Shown one piece after another: positions 1-7,822 of a stretch of DNA of 15,986 nt (position 1 is its first letter; each line of letters opens with the position of its first letter). The position numbers were made by a program, and so were the translations under genes. Source of the DNA: CAJQND01 sp051010095 (GTDB taxonomy: Bacteria > Pseudomonadota > Alphaproteobacteria > Rhizobiales > CAJQND01); NCBI GenBank assembly GCA_051010095.1, contig JBPCVX010000049.1, positions 1 through 15,986 on the forward strand. The letters are read 5' to 3'. A model generated the notes under the pieces. It ran no database searches, was not told where the DNA came from, and worked only from the letters and a program-made list of their open reading frames with translations.

Positions 1-557
1 AGCAGCTCTCGATGCTCTGCGTGAGATTTCTCCGCATATTCGAGCGCCCCGATGGTCATGCGCAAATAGCGATCAGCTGCAACACCCAAAACATCGATAT
101 GGGCGATAAGGCGCGGCATGGCACATGGCGCATAAAGGCCTGCATGGAACTGTGTGTTGAGAACACCGAATTCGTTAATTGGGGCCGCCTCAAGTTGGTT
201 TTGAATATCCTGCGCGCGGCTTATCTGAGAATTGGTGAGTTCTGGCAGAGCATGACGCAAGGCCAATGTTTCGGCCGCAATCCGCATTTGTGAAATCTCT
301 CGCAAATCGGCAATACTGGCTGGAACAACCACGGCGCTCTTGTTGGGATGAAAACGTACAAGACCTTCGGCCTCGAGTTGCCGCAAAGCCTCGCGCACCG
401 GCATGCGGCTAACACTAAAGCGCTTTGCCAGATTTTCCTGGCCTAACTTATGCCCGCCCTGCAACGCGCCGGTTACAATGTCTTTACGCACAACATCAAC
501 GATGTGGGCAACTTGTATACCCCGCCTGGGTGTTTTGTGCGTGGAACTTTTATCCAT
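1..557 (-). CDS. GntR-family (FCD/FadR-type) transcriptional regulator, C-terminus cut by window edge
   Basis: My reverse-strand translation from ATG at 557-555 runs open for 185 codons to the window edge, so the C-terminus is missing. Residues about 17-80 form a GntR winged helix-turn-helix, with the recognition segment ENLAKRFSVSRMPVREALRQ at 41-60 followed by LEAEGLV. From about residue 85 an FCD ligand-binding domain begins. FH at 137-138 and the HREL near residue 182 are in the places where FCD proteins keep metal-binding histidines. FCD regulators usually bind small organic acids and repress neighbouring transport or catabolic genes. The gene is divergent from the BenE-family transporter, with only 83 bp between the start codons, so it probably controls that transporter and perhaps itself. 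Family assignment is firm; the effector is unknown. Confidence 0.88.
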   Translation of the reverse strand, partial: MDKSSTHKTPRRGIQVAHIVDVVRKDIVTGALQGGHKLGQENLAKRFSVSRMPVREALRQLEAEGLVRFHPNKSAVVVPASIADLREISQMRIAAETLALRHALPELTNSQISRAQDIQNQLEAAPINEFGVLNTQFHAGLYAPCAMPRLIAHIDVLGVAADRYLRMTIGALEYAEKSHAEHREL

Positions 558-640
558 GGTTCACAAATAGCTGGTTTACAGAAATATTCAATTCTATATT
601 GTAGCCAAATATTTTAATAGGATCCAATATTAAACTAAAC
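558..640. promoter_or_regulatory. Divergent GntR/benE intergenic region with AT-rich palindrome
   Basis: This AT-rich gap separates the two divergent start codons. ATATT-N7-AATAT at 596-612 is an inverted repeat that could be a GntR operator. A possible -35 (TTTACA, 575-580) and weak -10 (TATTGT, 597-602, 16-bp spacer) would drive the transporter, with the palindrome over the -10. No convincing Shine-Dalgarno precedes the transporter ATG at 641. The repeat lies in AT-rich sequence where such matches arise by chance, so this is tentative. Confidence 0.3.
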
Positions 641-1786
641 ATGCAACCTTCAGTGATCATATCCGCCTTGGTGGCCGTTTTCGTTGGATTTGCGGGTTCG
701 GTCGCAATTGTGCTTGAGGCCACAAAAGCGGTCGGCGCAACGCCCGAACAGACATCATCTTGGATTGCAGCCCTGTGTGTCGCGATGGCGGTAACCACTG
801 CTATCTTGAGCATACGTCATCGCATGCCGATCATTACTGCCTGGTCAACGCCAGGTGCTGCTCTAATTGCTGCATCCTCTGGCATCGCGATTAACGCTGC
901 AGTTGGCGCATTTTTGTTTGCTGCTGTGTTGATACTTTTAACAGCATCAATAAGGCCGCTCAGTGATCTGATTGGGCGTATCCCAACTTCCATTGCGTCG
1001 GCTATGCTTGCAGGTGTGTTGTTCAGTTTTGTGATCGCACTTTTCCCATTCATGACACAACTCCCCGCGCTCGTGATTCCGATGGTCGTAGCCTTTGTCG
1101 TATTGCGCCTCTTTTCGCCCGTATGGGCCGTGCTTATCGTGTTTGCACTGGGTATCATCTTGAGTTTTGCTTTGGGGCTTGTCGGTCCACCTGTTCCGAT
1201 ACACTTAACGCGGTTTGTCTGGATTACGCCTGAATTTCAAGCAAGCACACTGATTGGTCTGGGTCTCCCTCTTTATCTCGTAACAATGGCCTCACAGAAC
1301 CTACCGGGGTTCGCTGTTCTAAAGGCATCCGGTTATACCCCGCCTTCGCGTTCTATACTCGCGGTGACGGGTGGGCTTTCATTTCTAACAGCACCATTTG
1401 GCGCACACACCAGCAATCTCGCAGCGATTACGGCGTCAATCTGTGCCGGCGAGGATGCGCATCCCAATAAAGCAAAGCGTTGGTTATGTGGCCCATTTTA
1501 TGCCGCAGGTTATGCCGCATTAGCTATCGCGGCAGCATCTGTTGTTGCGCTATTTGCACGTTTTCCCAGCGCGCTGATCGCAACAATCGCAGGAATTGCT
1601 TTGTTCGCGCCATTTATTGCATCGCTCACAGCATCGGTAAAAGACGATGCGCATCGCTTCGCAGGTGTCACAACTTTTTTGGTCACCGCGTCGGGAATAC
1701 AAGCATTCTCGATCGGATCAGCATTTTGGGGACTACTTGCAGGTTTGATCATCTTCGCGCTGGATCAAACGCGCGCCGGAACTTAA
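641..1786 (+). CDS. benE: BenE-family benzoate/aromatic acid:H+ symporter
   Basis: This is a 381-residue, almost wholly hydrophobic inner-membrane protein with about a dozen predicted spans, the normal length for the BenE family. Characteristic features are the N-terminal SALVAVFVGFAGSVAIV segment, the half-helix motif ITAWSTPGAALIA at about 64-77, and the matching later segment FLTAPFGAHTSNLAAITASI. These belong to the inverted-repeat core of BenE proteins. Characterised members import benzoate with protons. Here no benzoate-degradation genes are present, so the substrate may be another ring carboxylate such as a pyridine carboxylate; that is inference. The gene is divergent from a GntR regulator and its stop codon overlaps the end of the convergent MarR gene by 4 bp. 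Family certain, substrate not. Confidence 0.85.
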   Translation: MQPSVIISALVAVFVGFAGSVAIVLEATKAVGATPEQTSSWIAALCVAMAVTTAILSIRHRMPIITAWSTPGAALIAASSGIAINAAVGAFLFAAVLILLTASIRPLSDLIGRIPTSIASAMLAGVLFSFVIALFPFMTQLPALVIPMVVAFVVLRLFSPVWAVLIVFALGIILSFALGLVGPPVPIHLTRFVWITPEFQASTLIGLGLPLYLVTMASQNLPGFAVLKASGYTPPSRSILAVTGGLSFLTAPFGAHTSNLAAITASICAGEDAHPNKAKRWLCGPFYAAGYAALAIAAASVVALFARFPSALIATIAGIALFAPFIASLTASVKDDAHRFAGVTTFLVTASGIQAFSIGSAFWGLLAGLIIFALDQTRAGT

Positions 1787-2250
1787 GAAATTTTTTGCAG
1801 TAACTCGAGCAATTGAACTCTCTCTTTGGACGAGAGTTTTTCAACGGTTTGATTGGAAATTTCAAGACCAATTGGGATAGCCTCCCTAATCAATTTCTCG
1901 CCCAGTTCGGTCAGAGCAATAAGATGACGCCTTCCGTCGTTGGGGTCCGGGTTGATAGATATCAAACCCTTGCCCGCCAGCCTATCAACAACACCCTTGA
2001 TCGTCGCAATGTCCATTGCTGTGAACCTTCCAAGGGCATTTTGTGAGAGCGGTCCGCGTTCCAACAACATCGCGAGGGCAGCAAATCGGGTTGGCGTTAA
2101 GCCATCTAGCATCCGGTTTGTAAAAATGGACGCATGACGCTGGGATGCTCGACGTAAAATATGACCAATTTGCTCGGCCACACGATAGCTTGAAATATCG
2201 CCACCATATGCGTCCGTCGAATTTGGCGTGGCTTCGCTAGGTTTGCTCAA
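1783..2250 (-). CDS. MarR-family transcriptional regulator
   Basis: This 155-residue protein has a MarR winged helix: the helix-turn-helix lies around residues 50-95 (TPTRFAALAMLL, then LSQNALGRFTAMDIATIKGVVDRL). It is followed by the wing DPNDGRRHLIALTELGEKL and a C-terminal dimerisation helix. The start is TTG at 2250-2248: an in-frame TGA lies two codons upstream and no ATG follows near the N-terminus. A GGA seven bases upstream may serve as a weak ribosome site. An internal GTG at the VAEQIGHIL segment is a possible alternative. MarR proteins of catabolic clusters usually repress and are released by an aromatic ligand or CoA ester. It is divergent from the enamidase gene, so regulation of the enamidase-kinase unit, and perhaps the long minus-strand operon, is likely. 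Confidence 0.87.
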   Translation of the reverse strand: MSKPSEATPNSTDAYGGDISSYRVAEQIGHILRRASQRHASIFTNRMLDGLTPTRFAALAMLLERGPLSQNALGRFTAMDIATIKGVVDRLAGKGLISINPDPNDGRRHLIALTELGEKLIREAIPIGLEISNQTVEKLSSKERVQLLELLQKIS

Positions 2251-2380
2251 ATGTCAATCCAATTTCCCAGTTGCGACGGTTTGCAGTCATTTAAATTTAT
2301 TGTTAGCATACAAATGAGTTTATCATCTGTCTACTTTACGCTTGGGGCATATGGTGAGTCACAACCAGGGAGACATAAAT
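2251..2380. promoter_or_regulatory. Divergent marR/enamidase control region
   Basis: This 130-bp gap holds the start region of both divergent genes. TTGTTAGCATACAA at 2300-2313 is an imperfect palindrome (TTGT-N2-GC-N2-ACAA), a layout typical of MarR operators. A possible promoter for the enamidase overlaps it: TTGTTA (2300-2305) and TATCAT (2321-2326) with a short 15-bp spacer. AGGGAGA at 2367-2373 is a clear Shine-Dalgarno about 8 bases before ATG 2381. The promoter call is weak, the ribosome site strong. Autoregulation by MarR through this site is inferred. Confidence 0.4.
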
Positions 2381-3553
2381 ATGACCTCAACCGGCAAACT
2401 TGTTATCAAAAACATCGGACAAATTCTCTCTGGAAAACTTGAAGAACCAATTCTCGATGGCAATTGCATTGTGTGCATCGATGGAAAGATCTCAGCAATC
2501 GGATACGAGAATGATTTGGATACCGACAAGCCATCCACCATCGTCGATGCCAAAGAAACAACCGTTGCCCCCGGTCTAATTGATAGTCATGTGCACCCAG
2601 TCATCGGTGACTACACGCCCCGCCAGCAGCAATTGAACTGGATCGATAGTTGCCTGCACGGGGGCGTAACCTGCATGATATCTGCAGGCGAAGTCCACGC
2701 ACCTGGCCGCCCCAAAGACATTGTGGGCTTGAAGGCCATGGCGATTGCATCGCAGCGTTGGTATGAGAACTTTCGTCCCTCTGGTGTGAAGATGCATGCA
2801 GGAGCACCCGTCATTGAAGAGGGTATGGAAGAGCAGGATTTTAAAGACCTTGCAGATGCGGGCGTAAAACTTTTGGGTGAAGTAGGGCTTGGGTCCGTGA
2901 AAGCTGGCGAAACCGCACAAAAAATGGTGGCTTGGGCGCGCAAATACGGAATTCAAAGCACCATTCATACTGGCGGGCCATCCATCCCCGGCTCCGGACT
3001 TATTGATAAAGATGTTGTATTGGAGGCAGACGCCGACATTATTGGCCACATCAATGGTGGTCACACAGCTCTCCCGGATGACCAAATCACCTGTTTGTGT
3101 GAGAGCTGTCAACGCGGCATTGAAGTCGTTCACAATGGCAACGAACGAGCAGCACTCTTGGCGGTGCGCACTGCATTCGAGATCGGTCAGCCCGAACGCA
3201 TCATTTTGGGCACCGACGCGCCTGCAGGTTCTGGTGTTCAGCCTCTTGGCATATTGCGCATGGTGGCTATGCTTTCGAGCTTGGGAGACATTCCACCCGA
3301 AATCGCGTTCTGTTTTGCAACGGGAAATACGGCGCGTATGCGTGAGCTTGATTGCGGCACTATCGAGGTAGGTAAGTCAGCTGACTTCATCATTATCGAC
3401 CGCGCACAGCATGCGCCGGGAAAAGATATGCTGGAAAGCATCCACCAGGGCAACTTACCCGGTGTTGGCATGACCATCATTGATGGCATTGTGCGTTCTG
3501 CGCGCAGCCGCAATACGCCGCCTGCAGAAACATTGCCGGAAGTTGTGGATTAG
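2381..3553 (+). CDS. ena: Enamidase-like metal-dependent amidohydrolase
   Basis: This protein of 390 residues closely resembles, from memory of the family, the enamidase of Eubacterium barkeri. That enzyme opens 1,4,5,6-tetrahydro-6-oxonicotinate to 2-formylglutarate and ammonia. Shared signatures include VIKNIGQILSG at the N-terminus, GDYTPRQ, LHGGVTCMISAG, PGRPKD and the C-terminal SRNTPPAE. Binuclear metal ligands of the amidohydrolase barrel are all visible: HVH at 70-72, Glu167 in GEVGLG, His196 in IHTGG, His223 in GHINGG and catalytic Asp279 in GTDAP. ATG 2381 is chosen over the upstream TTG at 2342 because AGGGAGA lies 8 bases ahead and family similarity starts there. Length matches the family. 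It is probably cytoplasmic, with a kinase gene 5 bp downstream. Generic imidazolonepropionase-like annotation is possible, but the match to enamidase is much closer. Confidence 0.82.
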   Translation: MTSTGKLVIKNIGQILSGKLEEPILDGNCIVCIDGKISAIGYENDLDTDKPSTIVDAKETTVAPGLIDSHVHPVIGDYTPRQQQLNWIDSCLHGGVTCMISAGEVHAPGRPKDIVGLKAMAIASQRWYENFRPSGVKMHAGAPVIEEGMEEQDFKDLADAGVKLLGEVGLGSVKAGETAQKMVAWARKYGIQSTIHTGGPSIPGSGLIDKDVVLEADADIIGHINGGHTALPDDQITCLCESCQRGIEVVHNGNERAALLAVRTAFEIGQPERIILGTDAPAGSGVQPLGILRMVAMLSSLGDIPPEIAFCFATGNTARMRELDCGTIEVGKSADFIIIDRAQHAPGKDMLESIHQGNLPGVGMTIIDGIVRSARSRNTPPAETLPEVVD

Positions 3554-3558
3554 CAACA

Positions 3559-4410
3559 GTGAATGGGCAGCAATCAGCGCCACCTCCTTCATCTAACGTG
3601 ATGAGTGACTTTCATATCAACACTGCCAAATTCATTGAACAAACAGCACTCGCAACGATCTCGAAAGTACAGTTGCGGAACGGCAGATATGCTGCCTTAA
3701 AGCATTACGATGGAGGCGACATGCGCAATGAGCGCACTGGTTTCGACTGGATGCTCGCTCATGAAGGAGTACGTTGCGCGAAACTGCTTGATGTTAAGGG
3801 CAGCGCCGTATTAATCGAGTGGCTGGAAGGCCCCTCGCTTGGGGATTTGGTGCGTGAAGGAGATGATGTTAAAGCGTCTACTCTGCTGGCGAGCGTTGCT
3901 CAAGAACTCCACTCCAATGCGACAAATCCACCATCCAATGCACCGCTGCTAACGGACTGGTTTATCGAGCTTCATCAAACTGAAATTGTTGCTTCATGTC
4001 CGCAAGCAATGAAGGAACACTTCACAAAAGCGCAGCAAATTGCTCGCAATTTGATTGACACACAACGTGACATTGTATGGTTGCATGGAGATCTTCATCA
4101 CGACAACATTCGACGCGGCGCACGCGGATGGTGCGCGTTCGACGCGAAAGGCGTGGTAGGCGAACGAGCATACGAGCTTGCAAATGCGTTTCGCAATCCT
4201 AAGGGGGTGGCCGAATTAGTGCGCGACCAGGCACGGATCAATCGTCTTGCAGATATGTGGTCCGAAGCGTTGCAAATTTATCGCAAACGTCTGCTGCAAT
4301 GGGCAGCCGCAAAATGTGCTCTCTCGATCGCATGGCGTGCGACTGGCGCGTTAGATGACGACCCGGAATTTGACCTCCTTGCTTTGTTGATTAACGCCGC
4401 TGAAGCCTGA
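3559..4410 (+). CDS. APH(6)/StrB-family (aminoglycoside/hydroxyurea kinase-like) phosphotransferase
   Basis: This 283-residue kinase of the family that includes streptomycin 6-phosphotransferases (PF04655) carries an ATP-binding Lys in AALKHYDGG (about residue 48). It also has the catalytic loop HGDLHHDN at 176-183 and the metal-binding Asp in FDAKGVVGERAYELAN at about 195, where StrB-type enzymes have DPKG. The GTG start at 3559 lies 5 bp after the enamidase stop, which suggests translational coupling; ATG at 3601 (residue 15) is an alternative, and neither has a good ribosome site. The gene shares the enamidase transcription unit and converges on livF with a 24-bp gap and no visible terminator. 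Context argues for phosphorylation of a pathway-related or toxic small molecule rather than antibiotic resistance, but the substrate cannot be named. Confidence 0.78.
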   Translation: MNGQQSAPPPSSNVMSDFHINTAKFIEQTALATISKVQLRNGRYAALKHYDGGDMRNERTGFDWMLAHEGVRCAKLLDVKGSAVLIEWLEGPSLGDLVREGDDVKASTLLASVAQELHSNATNPPSNAPLLTDWFIELHQTEIVASCPQAMKEHFTKAQQIARNLIDTQRDIVWLHGDLHHDNIRRGARGWCAFDAKGVVGERAYELANAFRNPKGVAELVRDQARINRLADMWSEALQIYRKRLLQWAAAKCALSIAWRATGALDDDPEFDLLALLINAAEA

Positions 4411-4434
4411 GATTTGCGCTCTTTCGCCTAAACT

Positions 4435-5136
4435 TCAAACAGACAGGTATGCGTCCCTTACATCTGGCTTTGCATCCAACTCGGCAAAAGTCCCGTCAAA
4501 CTTCAAACTCCCGCCCTCGATAATAAGCGCACGATCGGCAACCAATTTTGCGAAGTGCAGATTTTGCTCAGAAATGAGAACGGTTAGCTTCTGTTCTTTG
4601 AGCTTCAAAATCGTTTGTGCCATTTGCTCAACAATAACCGGCGCAATCCCCTCAGATGGTTCATCCAGCAACAAAAGTAGAGGGTTGCCCATGAGCGTTC
4701 GTGCAATTGTGAGCATTTGCTGTTCACCGCCAGACAGCGCTTTTCCGCGGTTCTCCCGGCGCTCGAAGAGATTGGGGAAAAGATCGAACAATTCATCCAA
4801 GGTCCACTCAGGCACTTCTGGGCGCGGCGGTTGGCGCCCGACTTCAATGTTTTCAAGCACGGATAAGTCGGTGAAAATTCTTCTATCTTCTGGAACATAT
4901 CCAAGACCAATACGCGCCACCTTATAAGGTGCCCATGCCGTAACGTTTTGGCCTGCAAAGTTTACGGTTCCAGTTTGCGGGCGCACCAATTGCATGATCG
5001 ACTTCATGGTCGTGGACTTACCGGCCCCATTGCGCCCTAACAACGCCACCACCTGGCCTTGTTCAACACTCAAAGACAGATCATGCAGAATATGGGCTTT
5101 GCCGTAAAAGCTGTTGATTTCCGAAAGCTCAAGCAT
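4435..5136 (-). CDS. livF: Branched-chain amino acid-type ABC transporter ATPase LivF
   Basis: This is the second ATPase of the importer encoded just upstream. From ATG 5136 it is 233 residues, the standard LivF size. It shows Walker A GRNGAGKST at 34-42, signature LSGGEQQ, Walker B LLLLDEPSEGIAP and the LivF-type H-loop sequence VLISEQNLHFA. A GTG at 5172 would add 12 residues, but family alignment begins at MLELSEINSFYG. The ATG lies in ATGCTTGA, overlapping the livG end by 8 bp, which indicates coupled translation. It is the last gene of the long minus-strand operon. It energises uptake together with LivG at the cytoplasmic face of the membrane. Confidence 0.93.
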   Translation of the reverse strand: MLELSEINSFYGKAHILHDLSLSVEQGQVVALLGRNGAGKSTTMKSIMQLVRPQTGTVNFAGQNVTAWAPYKVARIGLGYVPEDRRIFTDLSVLENIEVGRQPPRPEVPEWTLDELFDLFPNLFERRENRGKALSGGEQQMLTIARTLMGNPLLLLLDEPSEGIAPVIVEQMAQTILKLKEQKLTVLISEQNLHFAKLVADRALIIEGGSLKFDGTFAELDAKPDVRDAYLSV

Positions 5137-5905
5137 GGCCGCTGTTTTCCGTTTCAAACGTTGCGCCGCCACCCAGATACACTTCTTGTACCTGTGGATT
5201 ATTTCTTACGTCATAAACGGAACCCTCAGCTATCAGTTCTCCCCTGTTTAAAACCATAAGCCGGTGGGCATGCGCAAAGACCACATCCATATCATGCTCG
5301 GTAAAAAGCACCGAAACGCCGCGATCACGCACGATATCTGCAGTGAGCTTCATAAGAGCAATACGTTCGCTTGGCGCCATCCCGGCAGTGGGCTCATCCA
5401 TAAGAAGCAGTGAGGGCCTGTTCGCCAATGCAATCGCAAGCTCTAAGCGTTTCAAGTCACCATAGGCCATAACTGCCGCAGGTCGCGCGGCCTGTGGTTC
5501 AAGCCCAACCAAGTCCAGCAAGCTCATTGCCTCGTCCCGATACAGGTTGCGTGCATATGGTTTGATAGAGAACAATCTTCGTTTGTGGGAGATCAACGCC
5601 ATTTGCACATTTTCCACCACCGTCATCGAGCTATACGTCGCTGTAATCTGAAACGTGCGCCCCACACCCATGCGCCAAATCGCACGTGGTTTCTTGCCAG
5701 AAATATTGCCTCCATTGAGGCTTATTGTGCCGCTATCTGGTTTGAGCTGCCCCATAAGCATATTGAAACAGGTCGTTTTGCCCGCACCGTTTGGCCCAAT
5801 TAGCGCGAGCAGTTCACCTTCTTCAAGCTTGAAGCTAACATCTTTCACAGCTTGAAGCCCACCAAACGCTTTGGAAAGCTCGTGCACCTCCAAGACGATG
5901 TTCAT
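5129..5905 (-). CDS. livG: Branched-chain amino acid-type ABC transporter ATPase LivG
   Basis: This 258-residue ATPase has Walker A GPNGAGKTT at 37-45, a Q-loop region at GQLKPDSG, signature variant AYGDLKRLELA (LivG proteins often have YGxQRRLE here rather than LSGGQ), Walker B LLLMDEPTAGMAP and H-loop FTEHDMDVVF. The start ATG overlaps the permease stop in ATGA, and AAGGAGG sits 7 bases upstream. It pairs with LivF to power the importer. The ligand cannot be read from ATPases; the position after catabolic genes suggests the pathway substrate rather than amino acids. Confidence 0.93.
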   Translation of the reverse strand: MNIVLEVHELSKAFGGLQAVKDVSFKLEEGELLALIGPNGAGKTTCFNMLMGQLKPDSGTISLNGGNISGKKPRAIWRMGVGRTFQITATYSSMTVVENVQMALISHKRRLFSIKPYARNLYRDEAMSLLDLVGLEPQAARPAAVMAYGDLKRLELAIALANRPSLLLMDEPTAGMAPSERIALMKLTADIVRDRGVSVLFTEHDMDVVFAHAHRLMVLNRGELIAEGSVYDVRNNPQVQEVYLGGGATFETENSGHA

Positions 5906-7767
5906 GAACCAGCCTCCTTATCCTGCCGGTCCAAACCGATCTTCGCCGCCATGCGCGAAGAAAATCCTGCTATGCCATCAGGCATAAGGATCACTATGGC
6001 AATGATCATCAACCCGAGAAGCAAACGCCAATATTCAAAGCGGGTAAGTATTTCCTGCATGGCGCTCAAAGCGCTAGCGCCTGCAATTGGGCCGGAAAGC
6101 GACTTTACGCCACCTAAAAAGACCATGATGATCGCGTCGAAAGATTTTGCAATTTCCAGTTCAGTTGGAAAAATTGAACCTTTAGCAAATACAAAGAGTG
6201 ACCCGGCCAATCCTGCCATAGCGCCAGAAAAGGCGATCGCTGCCCACTGCACATTCCGTGTATTTATTCCGGTCGCCTCCGCCCGCAGCAAACTATCGCG
6301 CGAGGCGCGCAGGCCATACCCAAAAGGCGCATGTGCCACATGACGCATCAACAGCACGCCGCCAAGGCCGATGATCATCGTAAGATAGTAATAGACGGTT
6401 GTGTTAGATGCCCAAGATGACGGCCAAATGTTCAAGATACCGTCATCGCCGCCCGTAACCTCGCCCCATTGGAACACTATGGACCAAACAAGCTGGGCAA
6501 ATGCGAGCGTCAACATTGCGAAGTAAACACCAGTTAGCCGAATACAAAACCACCCGATGACAAATGCCAAAAGCCCTGCTGCCAAGGGCGCCAGCACAAA
6601 AGCTAATTCCATAGGCGTGCCAGCGTAGTGCACCATAAGTGCTGCTGCATAAGCCCCTCCGCCGAAGAAGGCAGCATGGCCAAATGAAACCAATCCGCCC
6701 AACCCCAGCATGAAATGAAGAGACGCCGCGAATAAGATCGCGATTATAATATCCGTAACGATTACTGTAACGAACGTTTGCCCAGCCAAAGGCACAAGAG
6801 CAAGCGCTGCAATGAGGCACGCCACGACTATGCGCCCTTTTATTCCATAAGGTTCGATGGGTTTCTCAACTTCTCCCACTTGGCCGTGCTCGCCCGGCGC
6901 TTCTTCACGCCCCAGCAACCCCCAAGGGCGAATGATCAGCACCACCGCCATTACAACAAACATCAACACCAAGGTACTTTGAGGAATAAGGCGCACGCCA
7001 AACACGTTTAATACCGAAATAAGCACAGCCGCTATAAATGCGCCTGGTAACGAGCCCATTCCACCAATGACAACAACAACAAAAATGGCGGCAAGAATAT
7101 TGAAATCCATCAATAGATCAGCCCCACCCTTCGGCAACTGTATTGCGCCACCCAGACCTGCCAACATTGAACCGAGAAAGAACACGCCAGTGAACAGCCA
7201 AGCCTGATTGACCCCTAGGGCGCTCACCATTTCGCGGTCTTGTGTGGCAGCGCGCACCAAGACGCCAACCCGGGTCTTGGTAATGAGATACCAAAGTGAA
7301 AACAGCACAAAGGGCGTTATGCCAATAAGCACCAAATCATAGGTGGGAACTGGCTCACCCATAATGCGCACTACACCTTTTAATCCAGGCGCGCGCGGCC
7401 CAAGCAAGTCCTCAGGCCCCCACACCAGAAGCGCTAAATCTTGAATTATCAAGATCACACCAAATGTTGCGACAAGTTGGAACAGTTCCGGAGCCTTATA
7501 AATTGGCCGGAGCACCAGAAGTTCAACAATTACGCCAATAACACCAACCGCTACACCGGAAATAAGTATGGATGTCCAAAACCCAAACCCACCTGGCAAA
7601 ACTTGCATCATGGAATAAGCGATATAGGCGCCCAGCATATAAAACGAACCATGCGCGAAATTTACAATCCGGGTGACGCCAAAAATCAAGGTCAGCCCTG
7701 AAGCCACCAAAAAAAGTGCTGCGGCATTTGCCAGTCCAGCAAGCAATTGTGCGACAAAAAAACTCAT
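5902..7767 (-). CDS. livHM: Fused LivH-LivM ABC transporter permease
   Basis: This is one 621-residue inner-membrane protein holding both permease halves. The N-terminal LivH part (about 1-285) carries GLTLIFGVTRIVNFAHGSFY and GGMGSLPGAFIAAVL. A charged linker (about 290-320, rich in E, P and G) follows. The C-terminal LivM part has GLGGLVSFGHAAFFGGGAY, FAMLTLAFAQLVW and FLGGVKSLSGPIAGA. Separate LivH and LivM proteins are the more usual form, although fused versions are known in proteobacteria. ATG 7767 is preferred over ATG 7782, because the latter has its G-run directly against the start codon. The 3' end overlaps livG in ATGA. It forms the translocation channel. Confidence 0.92.
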   Translation of the reverse strand: MSFFVAQLLAGLANAAALFLVASGLTLIFGVTRIVNFAHGSFYMLGAYIAYSMMQVLPGGFGFWTSILISGVAVGVIGVIVELLVLRPIYKAPELFQLVATFGVILIIQDLALLVWGPEDLLGPRAPGLKGVVRIMGEPVPTYDLVLIGITPFVLFSLWYLITKTRVGVLVRAATQDREMVSALGVNQAWLFTGVFFLGSMLAGLGGAIQLPKGGADLLMDFNILAAIFVVVVIGGMGSLPGAFIAAVLISVLNVFGVRLIPQSTLVLMFVVMAVVLIIRPWGLLGREEAPGEHGQVGEVEKPIEPYGIKGRIVVACLIAALALVPLAGQTFVTVIVTDIIIAILFAASLHFMLGLGGLVSFGHAAFFGGGAYAAALMVHYAGTPMELAFVLAPLAAGLLAFVIGWFCIRLTGVYFAMLTLAFAQLVWSIVFQWGEVTGGDDGILNIWPSSWASNTTVYYYLTMIIGLGGVLLMRHVAHAPFGYGLRASRDSLLRAEATGINTRNVQWAAIAFSGAMAGLAGSLFVFAKGSIFPTELEIAKSFDAIIMVFLGGVKSLSGPIAGASALSAMQEILTRFEYWRLLLGLMIIAIVILMPDGIAGFSSRMAAKIGLDRQDKEAGS

Positions 7768-7782
7768 ATAGAGATGCCCCAT

Positions 7783-7808
7783 CCCCCAGCCACCATAATG
7801 ACTGGGGG
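7783..7808 (-). promoter_or_regulatory. Intercistronic hairpin between binding-protein and permease genes
   Basis: CCCCCAG and CTGGGGG form a perfect 7-bp GC-rich stem with a 12-base loop, 14 bases after the binding-protein stop. On the coding strand no U-run follows, so it is not an intrinsic terminator. Such hairpins often protect the upstream binding-protein mRNA and raise its level over the permease. It also partly buries the G-rich stretch before the permease start. Function is inferred. Confidence 0.5.
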
Positions 7809-7822
7809 TCCCGTCTCTGTGT

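Noticed and set aside
1787..1800. Terminator at the T-run after the BenE gene
   Set aside because: TTTTTT follows the stop, but no GC-rich hairpin precedes it and the run is inside the marR coding sequence.
2576..3133. Long minus-strand open frame inside the enamidase gene
   Set aside because: It is antisense to a well-conserved enzyme, has no recognisable domain or ribosome site, and is best explained as a shadow frame.
2381..3553. Imidazolonepropionase or dihydroorotase
   Set aside because: It belongs to the same superfamily, but several long segments (GDYTPRQ, LHGGVTCMISAG, SRNTPPAE) match enamidase specifically, and Hnr is in the same window.
3559..4410. Antibiotic-resistance gene on a mobile element
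   Set aside because: The StrB-like kinase has no integron, IS or transposase sequence around it and is coupled to a catabolic gene, so a resistance role is not supported.
7783..7808. Intrinsic transcription terminator
   Set aside because: There is a GC stem but no T-run after it on the transcribed strand, and it lies inside an operon whose downstream genes need the same transcript.
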